NCBI RefSeq assembly: GCF_932276165.1
Contig: NC_063993.1
Location: forward strand, 7,512,001-7,576,000
Direction of reading: 5' to 3'
Length of the DNA: 64,000 nt
Origin: Plutella xylostella
Lineage: Eukaryota; Arthropoda; Insecta; Lepidoptera; Plutellidae
Position numbers and translations under genes: made by a program. Positions 34,691-47,060 of this stretch are shown here, piece by piece. The notes under the pieces were generated by a model. It did no database searches and was not told the DNA's origin. It worked only from the letters and a program-made list of their open reading frames with translations. Each line of letters opens with the position of its first letter. The stretch's first letter is position 1.

Positions 34691-35450
34691 ATTGTCATTT
34701 TTGGATGCAATACACTCGCGAGCAATGAAACTGTTCCAGTGACGTATAACGGGATATTATGGGATTTTTGCCCTACGGCGCGGCGATTATTCACCGTTCG
34801 TAACATACATTACTACACAAAATATATATGTATAAACTAGATATTCCCTGATTCTGGAATTCTTAGAAAGAAAGAATAATTATAATACAATAAAATAAAA
34901 GAGCTTTGATAGATTTTTTAAAGCTTCATTCTGTAACCGAAGGATAGGCACGACAGTTATTCTGATCGTTTTTATGGATTTAAGTAAATACTGCAAGTAT
35001 AGAGTGCCCTTTACTGTAGTACTGACCACATAAAAATCTTGTATAAACAGTGAAGAGCCGATTTACGTGCCTCCAAAAGCACGGGAAGGCTCTACATTAA
35101 TATCACTGCAGAGCGCCAGGTCCAGGCGTGACCGCAGCCTATCTGATAAAATAGCAACGTGTTTAAAAAAATGGCTATTTGTAATTAAGTACCGTTAAAA
35201 TTCTATCGTGTAATCACATAAAAGTGAAACCAAATACGTAATACAATATTAAGTGGCTATAGACCGCTAAATATCAACAGACAAAAAACTGATATAAAAA
35301 CTTTTTCTAACAAGCTTTATCGGCTTCAAACGGCTGAACAGTCCACGATTACCTTATTTTATCCCCAAGTTCTATAGCCTACTTTTTATCCCGGAATTCT
35401 CACAGCAAATCTGTAAAAGCGAAGCTAAGCGCGCGCGGAAAAGTTAGTAC

Positions 35451-35685
35451 ACTCACGAGCAATGATTAGGTTCCATTAACAAAATGACGACAGCAATATA
35501 CGACCCAATTTTTTAAACATTTCATTTATAAATATTTTAGTTTTAGTTATATTCGCTGTTAATATTCACTTCAATATTGCAGAAGGCCTCATTAAGCTAG
35601 CCTTTTTCGTTTAGGAGTAGCTAATTTAGAACTTTTTTATTTAGAACTACTTATTGTCACTGGAACTGTTTCATAGCTCGCGACT
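35451..35685. mobile_element. MITE with ACTCACGAGCAATGA termini
   Basis: Left ACTCACGAGCAATGATTAGG and the inverse of the right end (AGTCGCGAGCTATGAAACAG) are imperfect inverted repeats of about 25 bp. Single ends of the same family occur at about 17520 and 34710. Confidence 0.5.
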
Positions 35686-36023
35686 TTAGCTCAAAATGGC
35701 TTAAAAATTTATGGTTAATTGCCTTTTCTCGGCCAGGTATAGCACACCGTACCCCCGTATCGTATGTCCGTGTCCGGCAACCCGGGCGCGGGGCTTCGCT
35801 GGCGGCTCGGGTGTCTCTAATCTATTCTACATTTCATACACCATTCCGCGGATGATAGACAAAAAAGGTAGTGGGATTAGGTATGTAGGTAGATATTTTT
35901 GTACGGCGGAGAAAAAGACTTGCGAATTAGCAGTCGAAGACTGAGCTAGGAATAAAAATACCTATGCTGAAGTACTCGTATTTATATAAATATTAGAATA
36001 CATCTACTTTACAAAACACAAGT

Positions 36024-38039
36024 GGGCAGTTCTTCTTTTTAACCTACATAATGGATAAAAAATTATCCCGAATTTCAAAAAAAATACTTTAGCTTTTTGG
36101 TGAACTCTAATAATTTTTATGATAGCTACATTTCTATTCTATCGAAAAAGGTGGTTGGCCGCGAAGTTTAAGTATTTTTTCAAGATTTTCAGAACATAAT
36201 ACGTGGATAAGGCAAAGAAAATTACCCCTTCGTCACAGAATCTTTTATTTTTTTTTATCGAAATAGTCTTCGTCGATTAAAATGAAACTTTTTTGATACG
36301 TTAATAAACAAAATACCATTTTAGAAAACATATGAAGGAATGGATTTTTAGTAATAACAAAATATTTATTAAGTAGTTATTACCACTCTGTCACAATTTC
36401 AGCTAAAATTAAGCTTGTTTTTGCTATAAATATTTTTTCGCTACTAATTACAGTCAAAAATTAACAGCATAGACGTTAACATCAATGACTAAATTTAATA
36501 TGATTTTTCCATAGTTGCACTATTTATAACATAACATATAAACGACCAAAAATAAGTTGACTACCAGGAGACACCAATCGTTACAGAGTGGTAAACGATG
36601 TGACATAGTTGTTATTCTATTAAATACGCGGCAGCGTTTTGGAATAAAACAGTTTTATTTAAAAATAATAATTTAGTAACTTACTTATAAATCATTATGG
36701 TTTCAAGTTAGTCAAAAAAATTACTGGATATATCTTTATTGTTAGTATAACTAATGAAATCACACTTGAGAACCTCTGGAGAGTGAAATATCCGTATTTC
36801 AGGAACTTAAAGGACAAATTTGTTCCAACTACATAAAATAGTGTTTATCTGCACAAATAATATTTTCGGCAACCTAAAATTTAAGTAACTTAATGGAAAA
36901 TTACGTAATTTGTTAAAGTTTTAACCAGCCATATTTCGAAAATACAGCAGTGGCTCTTAGAACTTGAAAAAAATACTCTTTCCTTTTTTAATTGCCTTAG
37001 AAGCTGGAAGGACTTTAATGTTATCATCAAACATCCGATAAATCATTCTCCACCATATTAAACAGTCTACCACATTCATCGTCTGTTCTTGAGAACAATA
37101 GCACGAAATTACCTTTTTCACAAACGAAACTTTTTATTAATGCAGCGCAAGTGTATTGGACGTTCCTTTTGCTTCTTACTTTAACCAAAACGTGTAGTTT
37201 CTCTTCAATTTTTCTTTGATGAATTTCCTCAGGTTGGAGTGTTTCGTAAGAATGTGACAGATTTGTCGTGTGACAGAGGGGTAAAATGTGTTGCAAAGTC
37301 GATTAGCATTTAAACAGTAACATGAAGTGTAATATTCACATGTTGATTGCAAAGTAATTGTTATTACCAATGAGTAAATAACAAAATAATAATTTAATTG
37401 TATTTTATTTTAACAATTACCTACGTGACGAAGCTGTCGCCGAATAAACACACGCACCTCCTGTCACACTTTGCGGGTGGCCGATACGCGGTGTCTGGAT
37501 CTCAAAGGGGAAATCTTACCAAGGGGAAAAGGAGACCTAAACTCTGATCGATGGCAATAAGGACGAGTGGCTCAAACAAATATTTTAAATGGCAACCTAC
37601 GTGACAGAATGTAACTACTAAAACATTAGGTAGTAAGAGACAAATTTTCAACATTTTTTTAAAATATTTCTGAAATCATTTAAAAATATATATTTTGTTT
37701 TAGTAAATAGGTAATATCTTCTGGAGTTTAAATAAATTTTTATATTTTATGTCGTCATATATATTTTTTGTAACATTATCGAATATGCGCAGGATGAAGT
37801 GGCGGGAGACAGCCAAGATTCGTATGAAATACACCTCTGTCACGCGGATTTACCACTCTGTAACGTAATTTTAAATACAAAAATATAAATTTATATTTTT
37901 GTAAACGTGCACAGCCGTTGTGTTTTTAGTACAATGCACGCTGAAATATAAATAAATAAATAAATATTTGAAAAACTCATGATTTTTTCTTCACAACTGA
38001 TGGAGACTAAGTTATGTAGGTTAAAAAGAAGAACTGCCC
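36024..38039. mobile_element. 2,016-bp DNA transposon with 28-bp perfect TIRs
   Basis: GGGCAGTTCTTCTTTTTAAC... (28 bp, 36024-36051) is exactly inverted at 38012-38039, and AAGT flanks both ends as a possible 4-bp duplication. Inside are repeated sites of the form TTACCACTCTGTCAC (36381), its inverse (36580, 37270) and TTACCACTCTGTAAC (37850). A minus-strand open frame lies at 37027-37296. No complete transposase is seen. Confidence 0.75.
37027..37296 (-). pseudogene. Transposon-encoded ORF remnant inside the 2-kb element
   Basis: 89 codons including KLHVLVKVRSKRNVQY, GNFVLLFSRTDDE and LFNMVENDLSDV. The pattern (VxVxSKRNxQY ... GxxVxLFxRTxDxxxxLF ... ExDxSDV) resembles the C-terminal domain of uncharacterised transposon proteins common in moth genomes. 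That is from memory of the family, not a search. It has no start context or catalytic residues and is probably decayed. Confidence 0.4.
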
Positions 38040-39414
38040 AAGTACCTATACTGTATTTATATTTCGATTGTAAAAATTAGATACTTTTCAAAAATTCTAC
38101 TAATTTTTTTTTTACAAAATAAAACAAAATACTTAGGTACTTTTTTGCTGCCTGTACCTACCCACAAGCGTGTCTTTGTCCAATATGTCCATGGGATATC
38201 CTAGGGAAGGAAGTGAGGTTAGTTAGAGCGGAATATAGAGTAACACTTCCAATTTATGGCATATGACCACGACCACGACTATCCTCTGAACATCATAATC
38301 AGCAGAAAGTTTTCTTTTTAATTTCGGACGGAAAAAGGGGGGTGTTATAAGTATACGTGTTTGTGTGTGTTCTTCAATTTCGTTTACAGTAATTTATTTA
38401 CATCACCAATCACCAAAGGTAGAGAATGCTACTAGCATTAAGTTAGCCTTTGTACCAGTTTACTTTGTGCCATAAAGAATTTAATAACAATAATAATAGT
38501 CCTAGTATAAAATCTGACCACACCACATCGCAGGGCGCAGCCCTAATCCTGTAAGGCGGAGGCGCCGCCCTCGGTCCTAGGGCTTCGCCCCGACCTAGAC
38601 TAGGCGGCTGTTGCTAGTATCTATTACCTGATTTTGGGCTAACTATCTAGATTTAATTTCCTATCAGGCTTTTGTAAGTTTTAGTACTTCTACTTACAGT
38701 TTTCATCGTCGTGAACAGCTTCATACAAATCTATGAATTTAACCAAGACGCGTATCGCACGCTGGTGTCGTGGACGCATCCTTTTATAAATGATTTCAAC
38801 CTAAATAATTCTCGCAAAAAAATTGCTGCTAAATATGTTATTATACTGTATATTTTTGTTGTAACTTTTTAAACTTTCTCAGGCTTGGACTTTAAATGAA
38901 AGATGCTCACTTTGTATACCCCGTAGAGTCTATTGACCCTAACAACCGGAAATACATGGTAAACTTTAAAACATGAATGCTTTTCATACACCTCATAGCC
39001 TGACGGTATAGGTACATATAACCTGCTTATGTACCCACCTACTGCTTTATTTAATTGTATTACATACGTTCCAAATGCCCCGAGGAATGAAAAGCTATAC
39101 CAATAGTTTAGATAACAGGCACAGAAGCCTAGTAGCGGCGTTATGCAAGCGCGTGGCGCAAGTTAACTACTTTAAACGTAATATTACATTAAACTTGTTG
39201 TAATTTTAAGTAAGGAAATTGTATTTAATAAAATGAGAGTTTTTATTTATGGAAAACATCCGACAGCGAGGATAAAGCATTCTCGTAGCTTTCACAAGCG
39301 CAGCGCATAATTATTAATATATTTAAAGATTCAGTTTTAAATTTATAAATATAAATTCAATATAAAACTATACAATTTTAAGATACAATAAGGATGACAA
39401 CGCATTAGGCAGTT
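38040..39414. other. AT-rich intergenic DNA, no gene seen
   Basis: Contains a GC-rich patch near 38530-38605 with GCCCTCGGTCCTAGGGC-type short inverted words. No gene or clear element recognised. Confidence 0.35.
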
Positions 39415-40117
39415 TATCTATAATCGTTTGCAATAGAATCCAACAATCATGTAAACAAATATGGCGGACTGACATTGACAGCGTATTGTTTATGCCCATA
39501 GTGATGTCATAGTGTTCTAATTCATTAAATATATAAGCCATAGACTATAAAATAAAACCGATTATATATAAAAAAAGTGTTTATTAAAACAAATTTAAAT
39601 CGTCATCTTCGTCATCATCACTATCAAAAGTGTCGCCGGTGACCGTAATTATAAATGGAACCACTGTGTCATCGCTTGCCGTGTCTAAAATGCCGTCGAC
39701 CTTTTTCATTTCTTCCTCTTCCTTTTTTCGTTTTGGTTAATTATATTAAGCTCTTGATTTTTTTTCATTGTATTCAAATAATATTAAATTAAAATAATTT
39801 AATAAATTAAAAATAAAAGATAACTTCAGATTACGAACAACACTAACTTTTCAATGACTTATAGAGTTCGATGAGTAAAAAACTAAGATGACAGCTTGTC
39901 AAATACTTCGAAATTTTTACGTTGCAAATGTTTTAACAAATTTAACTTATAAATACAAGTTAAATCGTGTTGAAGATAATGTGAAAACAATGGTGCGTTC
40001 GTTGAAATCAGACTATGTTCATAATTGATCGTCAAATGTATGTGATTACGGAGTAATCGTGACAATTTGGTTTGTTTACATGATTGTTGGATTCTATTGC
40101 AAACTACTATAAATAAG
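39415..40117. mobile_element. TIR element of about 0.7 kb carrying an acidic ORF
   Basis: GTTTGCAATAGAATCCAACA... (39426) is inverted with its partner ending at 40104 over about 33 bp. Weaker similarity (TTATxTATA) extends the arms outward to about 39415 and 40117. The minus strand holds two open stretches (40065-39883 and about 39723-39588). No transposase recognised. Confidence 0.65.
39588..39723 (-). pseudogene. Acidic C-terminal ORF fragment inside the TIR element
   Basis: On the minus strand a frame reads EEEEMKKVDGILDTASDD, then VVPFIITVTGDTFDSDDDED, and stops at TAATAAA, so the stop overlaps a polyadenylation signal. A second frame just upstream (MKKNQELNIINQNEKRKRKK) could be its front part if one base were out of frame. 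The protein family is not recognised. The stop plus AATAAA suggests a real 3' end. Confidence 0.4.
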
Positions 40118-41320
40118 ACACAATGAGAATATCAAATCGATCATAAATCTAAAAAAATACCTTTTACAAGCAATGCCGTCGGAGCTAATTCCTATATTTT
40201 AGTTTACGAATTAACCCTCTCATTCCCCTAAGAGTATTCTCCATCCGCTTCAGCGTATAACTCGAGCCATAATGAAATTAAGGGTGCTTACAGGATAGCG
40301 GCAAGTTGTAGGGCTGCTGACAGCCCGAGCCTTCGCCATTCGCACCCCGGCGCACGGGCGGGGAACACGTTTAAAACTATAGTTTTTTTATACCTTTACC
40401 TTTCAGTTTTTGTTGTAACTTTTTAGTTGGTACTTTAGTGTTATAGTTTGTTGTGTGTTCATTTTTTTGTCGTGCATGTGAGTAAGTTTTGTTCTGTTTT
40501 TTTTTTATATTCTTTCTAATAGTACCTACCTAATACGTGTATTTATATTTTTTGTATTGTTAAATAAAATCATAAAGGTGAATAATACCCAATTATAAGT
40601 ATATGTTAAACATTCGATAGGTACACCCTAGCCCTAGACTGTCGGATACATAAATCTTCACATACTGTAAAATTTTAGCTAGCTAGTGCAAAGTTAGCTT
40701 TCATTGCAATAATGTATTTTTAGATGATTAAATTAATATTACTAATAACTTATAACCATGGAAGTAATAAGTACTTACGTACAACTAAGTAGTTACTTAT
40801 TATTTCCATGCTTTAAACATTTACTGAAAAAATAAAGTTATTCTGTTTGACAACCCAAAACTCCGACACCGTAAGCCAGAGCGATAGTAGGTAGTAGATA
40901 GTAGGTAGGGTACAGTAAGGAGGTACCTACCATCCTATACTAATTAATTACAATTATGGCTAAATCACATATACCTAAGTTGCCGTGAAAATACCTTTCT
41001 TGTTTTCTAATACAACCTACTTTTCTGTGTATGTTATATGTTTAAATATTTTATTTAAGTAGGTATGTTAATCAAAAGATTGATAAACCTAACCATACCA
41101 CCCTAAAAAAAAAAAAACTAGTTACTTATTTGAGTTCGTACTGAATTAAAACCCAATACTAAACAAAATTTAAGTTTATACATACTTACTAAGTAAGTAT
41201 CGATAAACTTATAAAGACATTATAAGTTATAAGAATTGCCCATTAAATTAACTCACTCTCTCTTCTGATACTCTGTGCCAAAAAAACGAATTCAAATTTG
41301 AAAATAATTAAGATAAGATA
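40118..41320. other. AT-rich intergenic DNA, no gene seen
   Basis: Only short simple-sequence runs and TACCTACC-type words are visible. A GC-rich patch at about 40310-40365 is isolated. Confidence 0.35.
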
Positions 41321-41321
41321 A

Positions 41322-41455
41322 GATATTCTTTATTTGCACACAAAAATATGGACAACAATACAAAACTTAATCTAACACATATGTACAAATGGCGGTCTTA
41401 TCGCTAAAAGCGATTTCTTCCAGACAACCTTTGGGTGGAAGGATATTTAGATGTA
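41322..41455 (-). mobile_element. LINE 3' end, reverse orientation
   Basis: Minus-strand reading gives ...AAAGGTTGTCTGGAAGAAAT, CGCTTTTAGCGATAAGACCG, then GTGCAAATAAAGAAT at the 3' end. Same family as 27921-28057. 5'-truncated. Confidence 0.6.
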
Positions 41456-41947
41456 AAGGGAATTAACTCGAATTCAAATTTAAAAATAATTAATATTTAA
41501 ATTAAAAAAAAAAAAACAATTTAAGCCGGCCAGCCCTAAATGCTTCGGTGCTATGGTATCGCAAGTGTCGCGTAAGCCGGTATGGTTTCCGAGCGTCCGC
41601 ATTACCCACTAGGGCTTCCTCGACATTCGATACCGACGACGTTTTTTAACGAACAGCCTTCCGACAGGTAGTTTTAGTTCACTCAGCCGAATAACTGCAT
41701 CAGCTGATAGAGGATAACTGGTTTGGAAACGGATATGGATCACGAAGTGTTGGGGTTTAGGTTTAGAGTAGGGTAGGGGTGGAATTTATAAGTGAACGAA
41801 CCGAGGTATCGATCTGGCCTCAGGTCAAATCACGGATAAAATTGTATACCTTTGTATGGTAGGGTAGCGTGGTAGCTAAGGTTTTCCAATAATACAGGGT
41901 GTTGCAAAAGTGGTAGGCACCTATAATAAGCCGGAAACCTAGTAGTA

Positions 41948-42060
41948 CTTTTTTTTATTTATTTATTTATTAGCACAACAGAAGAAATCTTAAATATATT
42001 ACACATTTTGACACGAAACCTAAAAGGTTTTATTTGTGTCCGTCTGGCGTTTAACATAAT
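41948..42060 (-). mobile_element. LINE 3' tail, reverse orientation
   Basis: A TTTATTTATTTATTTATTAG block is the reverse of an AATAAATA-type tail and is followed by a unique segment (CACGAAACCTAAAAGG). Truncated fragment. Confidence 0.45.
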
Positions 42061-42659
42061 GTAGATAGGTTATAACAATTTATAATTAGAAAGAGACGGG
42101 AACCAACCCATGCGCTTTGAAGCGTCCTTAGTAAGAGCGAGAAAGATGTTTGTCGCTTCACTACTGTTGAACGCCCCGCGCGCATGTAGTTGCTACCAGC
42201 CTTACAAAAAATATTGTTGGGTTATTCTACTGCTAACGTTGATAAAGTAATGTAAAGAAGTTACTTACTTATCTGCATTTCATATTCAGCGATTACCATA
42301 ATGATACATATACTTATGCATGTTTACTGTATTGCTTGAGCCTTGAGCTTGAGCCTGTATTTTGTGATTTAAGGAAACTTCTTGATTTTTATTGTGCCTT
42401 ACCTATTATTTTCGCTTTTCATTTGCAACTTTAACCATTTTGTATGATCGTGACCTAAGATCTATACTTACTTTTATCTTACATCTTATATTTTGTGTAA
42501 TGCTTCAATTATTGAACTATGAATCATGGTTTAATTAAAACTATTCTAACGAATGTAAGTACCTAAGCCTAGAAGTTTTTTTTTTCATTTCTATAATCGT
42601 ATTAATTTAAAACATATTCGTTAAGATAGTCCAACTTCTTTTTAATTCCCTCAATGTTG

Positions 42660-42850
42660 TGTTGTGCCATGAATGTCGCATGAAGCTTCCACACCAAGGA
42701 GTCCGAACCTCGGTGAAGACGTGTGTGGCTGCAAGGAGAATGAATCCCAAAGCAGCTGCTGGCCACTGCACAAGATTAGTTGCTGCTATACTCTTGTGCG
42801 TGTGACAGCGGCTATTGCGGGTCTTTCATATACTGCGTGCGAAGACTAGC
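42660..42850 (+). repeat. Dispersed repeat with Cys-rich reading, copy 1
   Basis: Similar to 45640-45790. Shared words are CACTGCACA, TATACTCTTGTGCGTGT and a GCTATTGCGGGT-type end. In one frame both read YSCACxxxYCGxF, which may be a remnant of a mobile-element protein. This copy has an upstream stop. Confidence 0.4.
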
Positions 42851-43931
42851 GAAGAGGACTTTGCTACCGACCTCTATGCAGTTATTTTTTTTACTTTTTT
42901 ATGTTTGTGTTCGTATATTCTGTTTTACTTGTTTGTTATAATTATACAGGGTGTCCCAATAGTCGGTGACATGGCGTGATAGGAAAACAGGAATGACCAG
43001 AATATCGCAATAGGACCTTAGTAAGAAGTCGATAGATTTCTAGATTATTTACACTTTTATAGCTATAGAAAATACCATCAAAATGGATGACTTTGACTTA
43101 TGGGACATTCTAACTTAACTACTTATATACCTATAGCCACATAAATAAACACAATAGGTAATTTCTGTCGTGAGCAGTGGTCGAGTTCTTCTTCTCCGTG
43201 GTATAGGGCATACATAACAGTTTTCCATCCCTGCCTGTCAACAGCAGCCAGCATTCAAGAATAAGTCATTCCAACTCCGCGCGCTGAGATCCTGGTGCGG
43301 CCTTCCTCCGCAGAACACCACTGTACACAGGCATTTAGTCTAGTGTGGATCTAGTTCGAGGTGTATGTCTTGGAACTAGTACCTACAATACAATACAAAT
43401 ATTCTTTATTGCACAACAAGAAACCTAACTAACTAATACCTATATACCTACCTCTATCTCCGTCCGGATCATATTGAACATTGAAGCTGATTTAACTAAT
43501 AAAATTGATTACGATGATGTAATAAACAAGTTTGTTCAGAATTTTGTACACAGAAAAAAATGAAAAATTTTTTTTTTTGTTTTCCCCAGCCAGGATTGAG
43601 CCCAGGGCGCACAATCTTTAAATACGCCCCTGGATCTAGTGTGGTGTTGTGATCTCTTTTCTTTCTGTTTCACGATGCACGAGAGTCGAAGCAGCGTCGC
43701 GGCGGCGGCGGCGACGATGATGTGTGACTTCTCTATATATTTTCTATTTGAGCTTTATTGTACTGTACATTGATTAAAAGTGTAAATTTCATCTATTCCC
43801 TACCAAAGGTGGGCTGGTACAAATTGCTTTTTGGCAATAAGCCCGCCTTTTCACATTCAGTGTATTGTTAAAGTACCTACTACTTACTCATATTTTATAA
43901 TTTTCATAAATAAATTAGCATTCGATATTTA

Positions 43932-43973
43932 CTTTGTATCTAACTAATAAAGGTTTATTAGTTAGATACAAAG
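43932..43973. repeat. Perfect 20-bp-arm palindrome
   Basis: CTTTGTATCTAACTAATAAA, GG, then its exact inverse. Such a perfect short hairpin is probably the fold-back core of a MITE or a very recent inversion. Confidence 0.7.
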
Positions 43974-44139
43974 CATATTATACTTAAGTGTAAATTTGAC
44001 ATTTAGACCTTCAGCACCCTCGCTATAACGTAACAATGTAGATCGTATCTATTATACTATTTACTATTCTACCGTAAGGTATATGATGGAGAATGTCATA
44101 GTATGTGCCTAGGTTAGGTATAGTTTAGAAATACATAAG

Positions 44140-44402
44140 ACAACCGAATGGTGTAGTGGTTAGTGACCTGACTACTGAGCCGATGGTCCCGGGTTCGATT
44201 CCCGGCTGGGGCAGATATTTGTTTAAACACAGATATTTGTTCTCGGGTCTTGGATGTGCCCGTAAAATGGCAATAGGCCCGCCCCCTATATATTACATTG
44301 GGACTAACATAACACTCTGGCGAAAAGTGGGTGCAGCAATGCAGCTCTGCCTACCCTGCAAGGGAGTACTGTAGTACAAGGCGTGAGTGCGTGTTTTTTT
44401 TT
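44140..44402 (+). mobile_element. tRNA-derived SINE
   Basis: The head has box A (TGGTGTAGTGGTTAGTGA) and box B (GGTTCGATTCCCG) of an RNA polymerase III promoter, then a body with CTCGGGTCTTGGATG and a T-rich end (about 44393-44404). It shares its head with the 55393-55652 SINE but has a different 3' half, so it is a separate subfamily. Not a functional tRNA. Confidence 0.8.
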
Positions 44403-44468
44403 TTATGTGGTCTAACTACTATTCTACTCGTATTGGCACAACAAATTGGACCGGATGACATATTGTTT

Positions 44469-44590
44469 ATACCCTGATTACTCCTACCGAGACAGTATCC
44501 TCGGCCGAGCATTACCACTAGCAATTGACCGAGTGCTCGGCCGAGGATACTGTCTCGCCACTATATTCGGTAGGTGTAATCAGGGTGTAT
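44469..44590. mobile_element. 122-bp hairpin MITE
   Basis: The ends ATACCCTGATTAC and GTAATCAGGGTGTAT are inverted, and an internal 24-bp arm (CGAGACAGTATCCTCGGCCG...) is perfectly complementary to its partner. Confidence 0.75.
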
Positions 44591-44719
44591 AGTAATTCTG
44601 ACTGTTGTATCGAGATTCCTGGGTTCTACCTCCGGCCGGGGCAGATAGACAAGAGGTGTATACTTTAAATGTTTGTTTTTTTATCAGTGAGGTCTTCGAG
44701 GCGGCCGATGTCCTGCAGT

Positions 44720-45287
44720 TAGTGAATACAAGCCCGGGATCCTGGATTTTCCAGTCCCGAAATTTTTGGGATTAAAATTTGCCAATCCCGGGATTTTCGG
44801 GATTGACAAAAAAGGGTAAATTAAATGGATAAGAACCCAGACCCAGGTAAAATATTTCTTTTATTTAACCATGTGTGTGTACCATTCTTCGTTAATTTAA
44901 CCGTCAACAGTTGTATTGTACTAGATATATAAACGAACTAGATATATAGGTATAAAGAGGTTGGAATTGCAAATATTACCAAACATAGAAGTTCCTATCT
45001 TTATTTTAAGATAATTATGATACATTTTGTGTAAAATGATTAATAAAATGTATAATTTTAAGTAATTGTTTTTCTTTTTTTAAGAAGTATATTTCTTGTT
45101 CAACTAATTATGGTCTGACAAAGTTAAATTATAAAAACTATGTCTTCAATAAACCTAAAAACTTTGATTCGTTAGACATGATTTTGTTTGTTACCCTAAT
45201 CCCGAGGCTATCCCGGGATCCCGGGATTGTCTTCATCCAGTCTCGAAATCCCGGGATCCCAAATAAAGACCGGGATTGTATTCCCTA
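44720..45287. mobile_element. hAT-like non-autonomous element (568 bp, 8-bp duplication)
   Basis: Flanked by CCTGCAGT at 44712-44719 and 45288-45295, an exact 8-bp target duplication. The termini TAGTGAATACAAGCCCGG and (inverse) TAGGGAATACAATCCCGG match with two differences. The subterminal regions are packed with CCCGGGAT/ATCCCGGG words on both sides. Confidence 0.85.
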
Positions 45288-45599
45288 CCTGCAGTGGACT
45301 GTCTACGGGTGTGAGTGTGACGAAAAGAACAGCTAGTGAATGAAACCGCAACGTTTAAAACCAAAATAGGGACAATTTATGGACAGCAAGTGAATTTGTT
45401 TTGTTATATCGTGTTTTCTAGAGAGCCGCGATTTTCCAACTAATCTATCACTAATCATAGAACTATGTATTATTAGATTAATTAGATATGCTCACTTTTT
45501 ATTATGATGTCCGACTGTGTGTAGTGTATAATTATAAGTCTATAATTATACTTAAGTATTTTTTTCCCGTTGCCGCTTAGTTTTCTTTTTAATTTGCAA

Positions 45600-45868
45600 C
45601 CTACTTGCAGCGTTTTCCAGCCAATCCCATCGAGTCAACCCGCAAAACGTCAGCCAATGAACACCGAGATCATAAGAAGCCCAAAACAACTATTGGTCAC
45701 TGCACAGGACTAGTAACACATTTATACTCTTGTGCGTGTTCTAATAGTTATTGTGGGTGCTTCAAAATCGTCGATGGAAAAGAAAAATTGAGAAGAAAAA
45801 TACAAGGCAAGTGCATTCGAAGCTATAGAAAATCGGAAGCAATTTATTTAATGCTAGAAGTATTTTAA
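45600..45868 (+). repeat. Dispersed repeat with Cys-rich reading, copy 2
   Basis: An 87-codon open frame contains HCTGLVTHLYSCACSNSYCG and a Lys-rich tail. It matches 42660-42850 over its middle. Not recognised as a host gene. Probably a degenerate mobile-element ORF. Confidence 0.4.
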
Positions 45869-45875
45869 TATTATA

Positions 45876-45941
45876 CAGGATGTTGCAAAAACTCCTAGGT
45901 CACCCCCTTTCGGCTGAGTATACCCTTTTTGCAACATCGTG
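45876..45941. mobile_element. 66-bp TA-flanked MITE (CAGGRTGTTGCAA family)
   Basis: CAGGATGTTGCAAAAAC ... TTTTTGCAACATCGTG preceded by TA. The internal CCCCCTTTCGGCT word is shared with other members. Relatives at 46489-46571 and 51059-51119. Confidence 0.6.
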
Positions 45942-46488
45942 TTATTGCTAATTAACCATGCTCATTAGATATTAACGTTTAATAATTTAGTACCACACTA
46001 CTCGATCACGTCACATATTAAACGTTGCTATATGATGGACGGATGTATTTATTTGATGGCTTGACGCACTGTGTATGTACTTGTATATTTTATGTACTGA
46101 TTATATTTATCTGTAGTACCTACAGGGTGGAACTTTATCAGTGTAATTCTCGTCGCCAGGTCTTTTAACTAAGGAACCGTAATTTTTTATTTGGCTTGAT
46201 AAATTAAAGTTTTTAGCTGAAGATATCGAGTACATTGACCTACCGACGGGAAGTACACTGATGAAATTCTACCATGTGCAAATCCTACCTATGTAATAAT
46301 GGTTTGCGATCTGTTTTGGTATTGCTAGAAAAAAACAACGTATGATGCTGTATATTTGTCCAATTATTTATTCATGTTTATCAATTTGTGTCGATCATTT
46401 TCAGTCTTAAGTACGCTAAAACACGGATAAGCCGAAAGTACAACAATAATCATAATAAGTATATATTAAGATACATTTCCTCTTCATA

Positions 46489-46571
46489 CAGGGTGTTGCA
46501 AGATTCGGAGTAACCCCCTAGGTCACAACTCCCACCCTTTCGGCTTTCTATACCACTGTTGCAACATCCTG
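46489..46571. mobile_element. 83-bp TA-flanked MITE (same family)
   Basis: CAGGGTGTTGCAAGATTC ... GTTGCAACATCCTG between TA dinucleotides. Internal CCCTTTCGGCTT. The TA flanks suggest mobilisation by a Tc1/mariner transposase. Confidence 0.7.
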
Positions 46572-47060
46572 TATAATATCATACTAAGCGACATACATAA
46601 CATTAATCATTTATCTTTGCTCGAACATTTGGAGTCAAGAAATGTGTAAAAACATAGCCAATAGATAGCCATAGTACAATATTATTGTCGGAATGGGTGG
46701 TATTTTTTCTGCACACTGAATGTTAAGTATTCAATTAAGTATAACAAAAATAATGAGATTTATAAGTGGATTTAATTGGACTCAAACCATTTTTAATAGT
46801 TTTTAATTCAAAATTTCTTATGGGTTTCATATAAATATGGTGCACCGGTTAACTATTTTAACAACAAAAAAACGCACAACTTGTGCGCAAAATAACAACC
46901 GTAAAGGAACATTCGCTTTTCTTAAATTAATTCGTTCATCACCATCATTTTTAGGCGGATCTAACTAATATTTACAGATCAATGGTATACAAAAAAAAAC
47001 TATTCTCAAGTTCATTAGGATACGAAACTGCCGAAAAGCTATGACTCAGTGGGTCATTCT

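Noticed and set aside
42246..42262. AATGTAAAGAAGT similar to the miR-1 core
   Set aside because: Only 13 bases match and no hairpin partner lies nearby.
44150..44215. Possible tRNA gene (A and B boxes)
   Set aside because: The sequence is the head of a SINE with a related copy at 55393 and does not fold into a full cloverleaf by eye.
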